From: Litoreibacter ponti
Lineage (GTDB): Bacteria; Pseudomonadota; Alphaproteobacteria; Rhodobacterales; Rhodobacteraceae
Reading direction: 5' to 3'
NCBI RefSeq assembly: GCF_003054285.1
Contig: NZ_QBKS01000001.1
Coordinates: 1,178,001 to 1,242,000 of the forward strand
Length of the DNA stretch: 64,000 nt
Position 1 is the first letter of the stretch, and each line of letters starts with the position of its first letter. Below, piece by piece: positions 8,998 through 17,364 of the stretch. The notes beneath the pieces were generated by a model. It saw only the letters and a list, made by a program, of their open reading frames with translations, ran no database searches and was not told the DNA's origin. The position numbers were made by a program, and so were the translations under genes.

Positions 8998-10479
8998 ATG
9001 ACAAAATTCTCTGACCTGAAGCTCCACACCAAAGTTCTCAAAGCGATCGACGAGGTCGGCTACACTGATCCGACGCCCATTCAGGCCGGCGCGATCCCGC
9101 CCGCGCTCGAAGGCCGCGACGTGCTTGGCATCGCCCAGACCGGCACCGGCAAGACCGCCAGTTTCACGCTGCCGATGATCACGCTGCTGAACCGGGGGCG
9201 CGCCCGCGCCCGGATGCCCCGCTCGCTTGTGCTGGCCCCCACGCGGGAGCTGGCAGCCCAAGTGGCCGAAAACTTCGACCTGTATGCGAAATACACCAAG
9301 CTCACGAAGGCCCTGCTGATCGGCGGCGTGTCCTTCAAAGAGCAAGACCAGCTGATCGACAAGGGCGTCGACGTGCTGATCGCCACGCCCGGCCGCCTGC
9401 TTGATCATTTCGAGCGCGGCAAGCTGATCCTGACCGACGTCAAGGTGATGGTGGTCGACGAGGCCGACCGGATGCTCGACATGGGCTTCATCCCCGATAT
9501 CGAGCGCATCTTCGGCCTGACGCCCTTCACCCGCCAAACCCTGTTCTTCTCCGCCACCATGGCGCCAGAGATCGAGCGGATCACCAACACGTTCCTGTCG
9601 AACCCCGAGCGGATCGAAGTGGCCCGACAGGCCACGGCGTCCGAGACGATCACTCAACAGGTGTTCGAGCTGCCCGGCACCCGCCGCGACGCCCAGGCCA
9701 AGCAAAAGCGCGACTTCCTGCGCAAGCTGATCGACCAGGAGGGCGAGAAGGTCACCAACGGCATCATCTTCTGCAACCGCAAGGTGGATGTCGATATCGT
9801 CGCCAAGTCGTTGAAGAAATACGGCCACGATGCCGAACCGATCCATGGTGATCTCGACCAGTCCCACCGCACGCGCACGCTCGACGGCTTCCGCGATGGC
9901 AAGATCCGCTTCCTCGTGGCCTCCGACGTGGCCGCGCGCGGGCTCGACATCCCGAATGTGAGCCACGTGTTCAACTTCGACGTCCCCTCCCACGCGGAAG
10001 ACTATGTGCACCGTATCGGGCGCACCGGTCGCGCGGGCCGCGAAGGCGCCGCGATGATGATCTCGACGCCGCGCGACGAGAAACTGCTGGCCGCCATTGA
10101 AGACCTGATCAAAACGACGATCCCCCGCGGCGACGTGGGCGAGCAGGCGGCCCCCGCCTCCAAACCGTCCGAGGCGGAAGCCGCAGGCGAGGCAGAGGAC
10201 AAGCCGAAGAAATCCCGTTCGCGGTCGCGGTCCCGCTCGAAGAAGGCCGAAGACGCACCGGTCGAGGCGAAAGTTGAAGAGGCCGCACCAGAGGTTAAGC
10301 CCGAAGAGGCACCGAAGCCAGAGCCGCGTGCGGAGGCGAAGTCAGACGATAAGCCCAAACGCTCCCGCTCTCGCGGTGGGCGGGGCAACAATGACCGCGG
10401 CCCCAAGGTCGTAGGCCTAGGCGATCACCTGCCCGACTTCATCGCTCACAGCTTCGATGAGCGCCGCGAAGCCAGCTAA
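8998..10479 (+). CDS. rhlE: DEAD-box ATP-dependent RNA helicase (RhlE type)
   Basis: A 493-residue RNA helicase with all family motifs: Q motif (TDPTPIQAGAIP), Walker A AQTGTGKT at residues 46-53, DEAD in VVDEADRMLDMGF, SAT in FFSATM, and HRIGRTGRAGR. After about residue 375 there is a low-complexity tail rich in Lys, Arg, Ser and Glu (KKSRSRSRSRSKK and a second KRSRSRGG block), probably RNA-binding. It may remodel rRNA or mRNA structure, as RhlE proteins do in cold or during ribosome assembly. ATG 8998 is the first start compatible with the Q motif. The gene converges on the NDH-2-like gene. Confidence 0.92.
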   Translation: MTKFSDLKLHTKVLKAIDEVGYTDPTPIQAGAIPPALEGRDVLGIAQTGTGKTASFTLPMITLLNRGRARARMPRSLVLAPTRELAAQVAENFDLYAKYTKLTKALLIGGVSFKEQDQLIDKGVDVLIATPGRLLDHFERGKLILTDVKVMVVDEADRMLDMGFIPDIERIFGLTPFTRQTLFFSATMAPEIERITNTFLSNPERIEVARQATASETITQQVFELPGTRRDAQAKQKRDFLRKLIDQEGEKVTNGIIFCNRKVDVDIVAKSLKKYGHDAEPIHGDLDQSHRTRTLDGFRDGKIRFLVASDVAARGLDIPNVSHVFNFDVPSHAEDYVHRIGRTGRAGREGAAMMISTPRDEKLLAAIEDLIKTTIPRGDVGEQAAPASKPSEAEAAGEAEDKPKKSRSRSRSRSKKAEDAPVEAKVEEAAPEVKPEEAPKPEPRAEAKSDDKPKRSRSRGGRGNNDRGPKVVGLGDHLPDFIAHSFDERREAS

Positions 10480-10510
10480 GCGGCGTTTACGTCTTCATGT
10501 GACTTCCAGC

Positions 10511-11773
10511 TCAAACTCTCTTCGAGAGTTTGGGTGCGTCATGCATGATCAGCCGCACGCCCCGCTGCCAAGTCACGTATGACCACAGCCAGTGCAACAC
10601 GACGAACAGCCGGTTCTTGAAGCCGATCAGGAAGTAGACATGGGCGGCGCCCCAGAGCAGCCAGCCGATGAAGCCCGTTAACTTCAATCCAAAGATATCC
10701 GCCACCGCGCGGTTGCGCCCAATTGTCGCCAGCGCCCCCGCATCGCGGTAGCGGAAGTGTTCGGTGAATGCGGCGCCTTTCGCAGCTGCAGCGAGCCTTC
10801 GGCCAACATACTGCCCCATCTGTTTTGCAACCGGCGCGATGCCCGGCAAGGGCGCGCCGTCAACCTCCAACCGGGCGGTATCGCCGATGACATAGACGTC
10901 TTCCAAACCTTCCGGGCGCAACGTCTCGTCGACCTCCACATGGCCCGGGCGCAGGCCCAACCAGCGCGCGGCCGGCGAGGCTTTGACGCCCGCCGCCCAG
11001 ATCACCGTACCGGCCTCGATCACGCCGTTGCCGGTCGTCACACGGTCGCTGGAGATGTCACTGACCATCGTGTTCACCCGCACCTCGACGCCCAGACTTT
11101 CCAGATCAGATTGCGCCCGCGCGGACAGGCTCTCGGCAAAGCTCGGCAGCACGCGCGGGCCGCCTTCGACAAGGATCACCCGTGTGTTCGCGGCGTCCAG
11201 ATGCCGGAAGTCGCGCATCAGCGATGCGGCCAATTCGGCAATCGCGCCCGCCATCTCGACCCCGGTCGGACCGGCCCCAATCACAACAAAGCTTTGCAGC
11301 CGCCGCGCGGCGGCCGGATCACTTTCCGCCACGATTTCAGCATGTTCGAACGCGCGCAGGATCTTCTCGCGCAGCGCAAAGGCATCATCGAGGGTCTTCA
11401 GCCCCGGCGCATGCTCCGCCCAATCGTCATTGCCGAAATACGAATGCCGCGCGCCGGTCGCCAGCACCAGCGCGTCATAGGGGATGTCCTGCCCGCTTTC
11501 GCAGCGCACGGTTTTCTCGGCGGTCGAAACAGCCTCGACCCGGTCCATCACCACACGCACGTTGTCCTGCTTGCGCAGCACCTGTCGGATCGGCACGGCG
11601 ATCTCCGCAGGGGTCAGCGCGGCGGTGGCAACCTGGTAAAGCAGCGGCTGGAACAGATGGTGGTTTTGCTGGTCAATCAGCGTGATGTCGACCGGGGCGC
11701 GGCTGAGCTCTTTCGCGGCGGATAATCCGCCAAAGCCCGCACCCACAATCACGACGCGAAGACGGTCTGCCAT
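10511..11773 (-). CDS. NAD(P)/FAD-dependent oxidoreductase, type II NADH dehydrogenase-like
   Basis: A 420-residue flavoprotein of the NDH-2 family: non-proton-pumping NADH:quinone oxidoreductase, or a close relative. The first dinucleotide fold (VVIVGAGFGGLSAAKEL, near residue 6) binds FAD. The second (VVIGAGPTGVEMAGAIAEL, near residue 170) binds NAD(P)H, with E in the position expected for NADH. VYVIGDTARLE closes the FAD site. A C-terminal hydrophobic stretch (FIGWLLWGAAHVYFLIGF) would anchor it to the membrane. The start is ATG 11773 with a perfect AGGAGGT six bases upstream; the longer frame is rejected. It gives the cell a second NADH entry beside the nuo-encoded complex I. Confidence 0.9.
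   Translation of the reverse strand: MADRLRVVIVGAGFGGLSAAKELSRAPVDITLIDQQNHHLFQPLLYQVATAALTPAEIAVPIRQVLRKQDNVRVVMDRVEAVSTAEKTVRCESGQDIPYDALVLATGARHSYFGNDDWAEHAPGLKTLDDAFALREKILRAFEHAEIVAESDPAAARRLQSFVVIGAGPTGVEMAGAIAELAASLMRDFRHLDAANTRVILVEGGPRVLPSFAESLSARAQSDLESLGVEVRVNTMVSDISSDRVTTGNGVIEAGTVIWAAGVKASPAARWLGLRPGHVEVDETLRPEGLEDVYVIGDTARLEVDGAPLPGIAPVAKQMGQYVGRRLAAAAKGAAFTEHFRYRDAGALATIGRNRAVADIFGLKLTGFIGWLLWGAAHVYFLIGFKNRLFVVLHWLWSYVTWQRGVRLIMHDAPKLSKRV
10512..10532. repeat. three-base-loop hairpin overlapping the end of the NDH-2-like gene
   Basis: A perfect inverted repeat: arm CAAACTCTC (9 bp), loop TTC, arm GAGAGTTTG. It covers the last seven codons of the gene and its stop, and lies 32 bases after rhlE. 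No U-tract follows on either strand. It has the same build as the hairpins at 23070-23116 and 38305-38377. Confidence 0.85.
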
Positions 11774-11988
11774 GGGGCGACCTCCTATGTGGCGGGCCAT
11801 CGGCTGACCCACTTGAATATAGCCATGCCACACGCGGATTTCACTGCTTCGGGCCGTGAAAAATGCGGCACTGCAGCGAAAATGTTTCAATGGAAGTGGC
11901 GCGCAAGTGATGGCGCCGTGAGCGCGCCGCGCTCGACGCAACACCTCCCGCCCCGTTAACCTTGTCCCACCCTGTTGCTGGAGACCAC

Positions 11989-12480
11989 ATGATGACCGAC
12001 ACGACGCCCCATCCCCTGTCGCTGCGGGGGTTTTTGATGCTGGTGCTTGCAGGCTCCGCCGCGACCATCGCGTTCGAGCTTTATGGCGAGGTGATCAGCC
12101 CGCTTCTTGGCGGCTCCCGGCTGGCGCCCGTGCCGCTGGCGGGCTCCGTCTTCAAGGCGCTCAGCGGATTTCAGTCTCGCGAGGCGGCTAACTTCCTGCA
12201 CTATTTCGCAGGCTGCATTGGCTACCCGCTGGGCTTCGCGCTGGTCGCGCGGCCACTGTGGCAAAAGTTCATGCCGGGCCTCAGATGGGCGCTTGTCGCC
12301 GTCGCGTTCGGCATCGTGCAATGGGTTTTCGCGCTCTACGTCATGGCGCATCTGATCGCCGGCCAAGCCCCGTTTCTGGGCTTCACCGGGATCACATGGG
12401 CGGCGCTTTGGGGCCACATCCTCTACGCGCTGGTGGCGATTGGGTTAACCCATCACTTCCTGCTCAAGCGGTCAGCCTAG
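11989..12480 (+). CDS. hypothetical membrane protein
   Basis: A 163-residue protein with about four membrane-spanning segments (near residues 12-32, 75-92, 102-124 and 138-158). I do not recognise the family. The start is ATG 11989, just after CTGGAGACC; ATG 11992 directly follows it. The last 17 bases overlap the 3' end of the convergent rnj gene. It is divergent from the NDH-2-like gene, with about 215 bases between the two starts that must hold both promoters. No functional link to the neighbours is evident. Confidence 0.72.
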   Translation: MMTDTTPHPLSLRGFLMLVLAGSAATIAFELYGEVISPLLGGSRLAPVPLAGSVFKALSGFQSREAANFLHYFAGCIGYPLGFALVARPLWQKFMPGLRWALVAVAFGIVQWVFALYVMAHLIAGQAPFLGFTGITWAALWGHILYALVAIGLTHHFLLKRSA

Positions 12481-14125
12481 AGATCAGCACCACGACTTCC
12501 GGCTTCTTGCCGATCTCCGATTGCGACGTGTTGCGCACGATGCGGCGCAGCTGCTCTTCGAGCTTGTCGTCGTCGCTGATCGTCGCGCCATTGGCACGCC
12601 CCAGGAACTGCCCCAGCTCTTCCTCCAGCACATCGGCCAGCGGCGCCTTGGAGCGGCCCATCTCGGCCAGCCCGCGCAGCTCGACCCAAGGCTCGAGCGC
12701 CTCGTCATCCTCGTCGATCAGCACGCCCACAACCACCTGGCCGTTCAGCGCCATGCGGATGCGGTCGCGCACGATGCCGTCCAGCGCGCCGATCTGCACC
12801 GCGCCATCAAGGTACAAACGCCCCGTCTCGATGAACTCGACCACCTCGGGGCGGTTGCCCGACAGCGACACCATCGTGCCATTGGGTGCCACGACAGAGG
12901 CGATGCCGCCCGCCTCGCCAATCGTCGCATGCTCGCGCAGCATCCGGTGCTCGCCATGGTTCGGCACAAGAATCTGCGGCTTCACCAGCCGGTGCATTTC
13001 TTCCAGATCGGGGCGGTTGGCATGGCCCGACACATGGATATCGGCCATCTTGTCGTCGATCACATCGACGCCCATCTCGCTGAAATTGTTGACGATCTGC
13101 CCCACGGACGTCTCGTTGCCCGGGATCGTCTTCGACGAGAAAATCACCGTGTCACCCTCTTTCAGAGAGAACCCAAGGAACTTGCCGCGCGACAGCTGCG
13201 CGGTCGCGGCGCGCCGCTCACCTTGTGAGCCGGTCGCCAGGATCATTAGGTTCTGGCGCGGGATATCGCCGGCCTCCTCCGGGGCCAGATAGGGCGGAAA
13301 GTCCGTGACCACGCCGGTCTCGAGCCCCGCGCGGACCATCTTCTGCATCGAGCGCCCCAGCAGCACGACCGAGCGCCCCGCATCCACGCCCGCCTGCGCC
13401 AAGGTGCGCACCCGCGCGATGTTGGAGGCAAAGGTGGTCGCCACGACCAGCCCTTCGGCCTCGCGCACGATGGGCACGATGTTGGGGCCGACCGTCGATT
13501 CCGAGCGGCCTTCGTGACGCGAAAAGACATTCGTCGAGTCGCAGATCAGCGCTTTCACCGGCCCAAGGGAGCCGAACGCCTCGCGGTCGAACGGCTCGCC
13601 CAGACCGGGCGTCTCGTCGATCTTGAAGTCGCCGGAATGCACCACGCGCCCCTCTGGGGTGTCGATGACCAGCGCGCTCGATTCCGGGATCGAGTGCGAG
13701 ATCGGCATCAAGCCCACCTTGAACGCGCCCACCTGCACCTGATGGGGCATCGGGCCGACCACCTCAATCTCTTCCCCGCTATAGCCATGCTCTTCCATCT
13801 TCAGCCGCGCGATATGCGAGGTGAACTTGCGCGCATAGATCGGCGCGCGCAGACGGTCATAGAGATGCCCAACCGCGCCCACGTGATCCTCATGCGCATG
13901 GGTGATGAAGATCGCGTCCAGCCGGTCGGCCCGCGCGGCGATCCATTCGATATCGGGGAAGATCAGATCCACTCCCGGCGTGCCGTCCATATCGGGGAAG
14001 GTCACGCCCATATCCACGAGGATGAAGCGCTCCTTGTTCGGTTTTCCGTACCCGTAAAGGTACATGTTCATGCCTACTTCGCCCGCCCCGCCGAGGGGCA
14101 GATAGACCAGTCGTTCGCCTGCCAT
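12464..14125 (-). CDS. rnj: ribonuclease J
   Basis: Metallo-beta-lactamase-fold ribonuclease with 5'-to-3' exo- and endonuclease activity for rRNA maturation and mRNA decay, 553 residues. The N-terminus carries GGAGEVGMNMY and the metal-binding HxHxDH motif at residues 76-81 (THAHEDHVGAVGHL). A beta-CASP domain follows, with HVSGHANRPDLEEMHRLVKP, and a C-terminal domain. It starts two bases after the coaX stop, so the two are co-transcribed. It ends in a 17-base overlap with the convergent membrane-protein gene. The order nuoN-birA-coaX-rnj is one I associate with rhodobacterial genomes. Confidence 0.96.
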   Translation of the reverse strand: MAGERLVYLPLGGAGEVGMNMYLYGYGKPNKERFILVDMGVTFPDMDGTPGVDLIFPDIEWIAARADRLDAIFITHAHEDHVGAVGHLYDRLRAPIYARKFTSHIARLKMEEHGYSGEEIEVVGPMPHQVQVGAFKVGLMPISHSIPESSALVIDTPEGRVVHSGDFKIDETPGLGEPFDREAFGSLGPVKALICDSTNVFSRHEGRSESTVGPNIVPIVREAEGLVVATTFASNIARVRTLAQAGVDAGRSVVLLGRSMQKMVRAGLETGVVTDFPPYLAPEEAGDIPRQNLMILATGSQGERRAATAQLSRGKFLGFSLKEGDTVIFSSKTIPGNETSVGQIVNNFSEMGVDVIDDKMADIHVSGHANRPDLEEMHRLVKPQILVPNHGEHRMLREHATIGEAGGIASVVAPNGTMVSLSGNRPEVVEFIETGRLYLDGAVQIGALDGIVRDRIRMALNGQVVVGVLIDEDDEALEPWVELRGLAEMGRSKAPLADVLEEELGQFLGRANGATISDDDKLEEQLRRIVRNTSQSEIGKKPEVVVLISRLTA

Positions 14126-14127
14126 GA

Positions 14128-14901
14128 TTAGCTGTTCTTTCTGTTATATGCGTTGATGACCACCAGCCCGTGGCTTGTCAGGTCATCGTTGAATTCGTCA
14201 AATAGGTCTTCGGATTGCTGGAACAATGGTGCCAGCCCCCCGGTGGAGATGACTTTCATCTCGCGGCCATGCTCGGCCTTGATGCGGGCGCAAATCTCCT
14301 TGATCAGCCCGATATAGCCCCAGAACACACCCGATTGCATACATGCAACCGTGTTTGTGCCGATCACCATCTGCGGTTTGGTGATGTCCACGTGGGGCAG
14401 TGCGGCGGCGGCCTGATGCAGCGCCTCCAGCGACAGGTTCACACCCGGCGCGATGACGCCGCCGATATAGGCGCCGTCCCGGTCCACCACGTCGAAGGTC
14501 GTCGCGGTGCCGAAGTCGACCACAATTAGGTCGCCCCCATACAGATCGTACCCCGCCACCGTATTTACAAGCCTGTCGGGCCCCACAGCGGTGCCTTCGT
14601 CGACCCGCACATCTACGGGCAGCACGCAGCCCTCCTTGCCCACCACGATGGGACGGGTGTTGAAGTAGCGGTCCGCGAAGACCCGCAGGTTGAACACGAC
14701 GCGCGGCACGGTCGAGGACACGATCACCTCGGTGATCTCCACGTCGATCTTCTGAAACGCCATCAGCGAGGACAGCCAGACGTAGTACTGGTCCGCCGTG
14801 CGCTGCCACTCGGTCGAGGTGCGCCACGTCGCGATAAACCGCTCCCCATCCCAGATGGAAAAGACCGTGTTGGTGTTCCCGCAGTCAATCGCCAGCAGCA
14901 T
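14128..14901 (-). CDS. coaX: type III pantothenate kinase
   Basis: First step of coenzyme A synthesis: ATP-dependent phosphorylation of pantothenate, by the acetyl-CoA-insensitive CoaX enzyme of the ASKHA fold. The protein has 257 residues. It shows the phosphate-1 motif AIDCGNTNTVFSIWDG (residues 4-19), GPDRLVNTVAGYDLYGG, the phosphate-2 motif VVDFGTATTFDVVD, GAYIGGVIAPGV, and a late STGGLAPLF. ATG 14901 follows GGAAGGG at good spacing; an in-frame TTG one codon earlier is less likely. The gene runs on into rnj. Confidence 0.96.
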   Translation of the reverse strand: MLLAIDCGNTNTVFSIWDGERFIATWRTSTEWQRTADQYYVWLSSLMAFQKIDVEITEVIVSSTVPRVVFNLRVFADRYFNTRPIVVGKEGCVLPVDVRVDEGTAVGPDRLVNTVAGYDLYGGDLIVVDFGTATTFDVVDRDGAYIGGVIAPGVNLSLEALHQAAAALPHVDITKPQMVIGTNTVACMQSGVFWGYIGLIKEICARIKAEHGREMKVISTGGLAPLFQQSEDLFDEFNDDLTSHGLVVINAYNRKNS

Positions 14902-15135
14902 CAAAAACCCTTCCGTTGCGCGTCTCTACCGCGCGGCGTGCGCAGCGTAAACCGGGTCTTAACGCGCGGCGCGCTATCCCGTGGCCCGCTAGCAAACCGC
15001 GCGCGGGACTTTCCACCCCGCTCGCACCCCGACCGATTGCACGCAAGCCGCAATCACCGGTGAGACCAATGGCTGACTTCATGTGCAGGCTCGGGGCAAA
15101 CCCTCGGGCGGCGCCGCCTTTCATAGGTCCCGTAG

Positions 15136-15155
15136 GATGGGTGATCTCACCCATC
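15136..15155. repeat. palindromic element downstream of birA
   Basis: Near-perfect 20-base palindrome: arms GATGGGTGA and TCACCCATC around a two-base centre, preceded by GTAG. It lies six bases after the birA stop in the 260-base birA-coaX gap, where I find no gene. It resembles GGGTGG/CCACCC palindromes I associate with dispersed rhodobacterial repeats. It could also act as a terminator or processing site. Confidence 0.6.
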
Positions 15156-15161
15156 GCCCTC

Positions 15162-15920
15162 TCAAGAGAAATAGACATCCGCCGCGGCAATCACCTCTGC
15201 GCCTTTTGGCGTGCGCAGGATCAGGTTGCCCGCCTCGTCGATGCTCTCGAAGGTGCCCGTGATCTCCGCGCGCGAGGTGCGGGCTGTGATCACCTCCCCC
15301 AGCCGCGCGGCGCGCTTCAGCCAGTCCTCGCGGATTTTTCCGAAACCCAGCTCTGCGAAGATCGCCTCTTCGGTCGCAAAATTCACCGCCAGCTTCTCAA
15401 GAAAATCCTCGGGGCCGACCAGATCGCCATGCTCGGCCAACGCGGTCGGCGGAAAGGCTGCATCCTGCACGCCGTCGGGCACCGCCTTCAGGTTCACGCC
15501 CACGCCGATGGCCAGCCATTCCACCCCCTGCGACGTGCCCATGCTTTCCAGCAAAATGCCCGCGACCTTGCCGCCCGACAGCAGCACGTCATTGGGCCAT
15601 TTCACCGCCAGCTTGGTGCGGTCCACATGCAGCGCCAGCGCCTCGAAAAGCGCATTGGCCGCCATGAAAGACCGCAGCGCCGCATCAGCGGGCCCGCCTT
15701 CGGGGCGCATCAGCAAGGTGGCAGACAGATTGCCTTCCGGGTTCACCCACGCCCGGCCCTGCCGGCCGCGCGCGGCCGTCTGGCGGTGGGCCATCACCCA
15801 GGTCGGGCGTCTTAGGTCCGGGGCCAGCCGCGCGGCCTCTGCCATGGTGCTGTCGACCTCATCGCGGATGATGCGGTCGACCCCTTCGGGCCAAAGCGAG
15901 GCGTGCGGCTCAGTTGACAA
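15162..15920 (-). CDS. birA: biotin--[acetyl-CoA-carboxylase] ligase
   Basis: Biotin protein ligase, which makes biotinyl-AMP and attaches biotin to carboxylase carrier domains. The protein has 252 residues with no N-terminal helix-turn-helix, so it is a class I ligase without repressor function. The motifs RGRQGRAW (51-58) and KWPND (107-111) mark the biotinyl-adenylate site, and GILLESM and WLAIGVGVNL follow. No ATG or GTG lies ahead of the EVDST motif. The start appears to be TTG 15920, inside the nuoN stop region with an 11-base overlap, which suggests translational coupling. A likely target is the biotin carrier of MccA (41825-43759). Confidence 0.9.
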   Translation of the reverse strand: MSTEPHASLWPEGVDRIIRDEVDSTMAEAARLAPDLRRPTWVMAHRQTAARGRQGRAWVNPEGNLSATLLMRPEGGPADAALRSFMAANALFEALALHVDRTKLAVKWPNDVLLSGGKVAGILLESMGTSQGVEWLAIGVGVNLKAVPDGVQDAAFPPTALAEHGDLVGPEDFLEKLAVNFATEEAIFAELGFGKIREDWLKRAARLGEVITARTSRAEITGTFESIDEAGNLILRTPKGAEVIAAADVYFS

Positions 15921-17352
15921 GAGCCCCCGCCGCCGCCATCGCCGCCCCCTCGATCCCGAAAAGGTTGATGACGCCCAGAAGCATCGCCGCCGCCGATCCC
16001 ATGAGCAGCGCCCATCCAACCATCGGCATGGAGCCGTTGAGCGCCTCGCGCTCCTCGCCGAAATACATGAAGTAGACAATGCGCAGGTAGTAGAACGCGC
16101 CGATCACCGACGCGATCACGCCCGCGATGGCAAGCCACGCCATGCCCGCATCCACGGCGGCCTGCAGCACATAGAACTTGCCGAAGAAGCCCACGAGCGG
16201 CGGGATACCTGCCAGAGAGAACATCAAGACCAGCATCGCCAGCGCGCGGCCCGGCTCCTGCTTGGAATAGTTCTGTAACGCGTCGATGTCGGTGACGGGC
16301 TGGCCGTCCTTTTCCATCGACAGGATGAAGGCGAAGGTGCCTACGTTCATCGTCACGTAGATTGCCATATAGACCAACATCGCCTGCACACCGCCCGCGG
16401 TCCCCGCGGCAAGCCCCATCAGCGCAAAGCCCATATGGGCGATGGACGAATAGGCCATCAGGCGTTTGATATCGCGCTGCCCGATGGCCGCGATTGCGCC
16501 CAGGAACATCGACACGACCGACAGGAAGGCCACGATCTGCGACCAGTCCGCGACCGCACCGCCAAACGCGTCATGCACCACCCGGGCGAACAGCCCCATG
16601 GCCGCCACCTTGGGGGCGGTGGCAAAGAAGGCGGTGATCGGCGTCGGCGAGCCCTCGTAGACGTCGGGCGTCCACATGTGGAATGGCGCGGCGGACACCT
16701 TGAAGGCCAAGCCGGCAGAGACGAAGACCAGACCGAAGAGCAGGCCCAGCGAGATGCTCTCGCCCTCGGCCATGGTCGACAGGATGCCCTCGAACAGGGT
16801 GGTACCGGCGTAGCCGTAGACCAGCGAGGCACCATAGAGCAGCATCCCCGAGCTCAGCGCGCCGAGGACAAAGTATTTCAGTCCGGCCTCGGTCGATTTA
16901 AGCGAGTCTCGGTGCAGCGACGCCACGACGTAGAGCGACAACGACTGCAGCTCGAGCCCCATGTAAAGCGCCATAAGATCGCCCGCGGAGACCATCATCA
17001 TCATGCCCACCACGGCGAGCGCGACAAGGATCGGATACTCGAACCGGAACAGGCCGTGCTTGGCCATGAAATCCTGGCTCAACAGCAGGATCGCCGCCGC
17101 GGACAGCAGGATCATCACCTTGGCAAAGCGCGAGAAGCCGTCATCGATGAAGGCCCCGCCAAAGGCGGTCTGCGTGCCCTCGCCATTGAAGCCGATCCAC
17201 GCGGCCAGCAGCACGAAGGCGAGCGACGTGGCCCACAGGATCACCGGCGCCGCGCGGTCCTTGGTCGTGTAGACCCCGCCCATCAGGGCGGCCATCGCGA
17301 AGACCGCCAGCAGGATCTCCGGAAGAACGACATTCAGGTCAGCTTGGATCAT
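15910..17352 (-). CDS. nuoN: NADH-quinone oxidoreductase subunit N
   Basis: Antiporter-like membrane subunit of complex I, 480 residues with about fourteen hydrophobic segments. Typical blocks are YILVALAVVGMMMMVSAGDLMALYMGLELQSL around residues 95-130, KYFVLGALSSGMLLYGASLVYG, FHMWTPDVYEGSPTPITAFFA, and AYSSIAHMGFALMGL. The Glu in GLELQS and the Lys in LKYF are proton-channel residues of this family. The start ATG 17352 lies 12 bases after nuoM. It is the last nuo gene; birA overlaps its stop. Confidence 0.96.
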   Translation of the reverse strand: MIQADLNVVLPEILLAVFAMAALMGGVYTTKDRAAPVILWATSLAFVLLAAWIGFNGEGTQTAFGGAFIDDGFSRFAKVMILLSAAAILLLSQDFMAKHGLFRFEYPILVALAVVGMMMMVSAGDLMALYMGLELQSLSLYVVASLHRDSLKSTEAGLKYFVLGALSSGMLLYGASLVYGYAGTTLFEGILSTMAEGESISLGLLFGLVFVSAGLAFKVSAAPFHMWTPDVYEGSPTPITAFFATAPKVAAMGLFARVVHDAFGGAVADWSQIVAFLSVVSMFLGAIAAIGQRDIKRLMAYSSIAHMGFALMGLAAGTAGGVQAMLVYMAIYVTMNVGTFAFILSMEKDGQPVTDIDALQNYSKQEPGRALAMLVLMFSLAGIPPLVGFFGKFYVLQAAVDAGMAWLAIAGVIASVIGAFYYLRIVYFMYFGEEREALNGSMPMVGWALLMGSAAAMLLGVINLFGIEGAAMAAAGALVN

Positions 17353-17364
17353 CTCAAATCGTCC

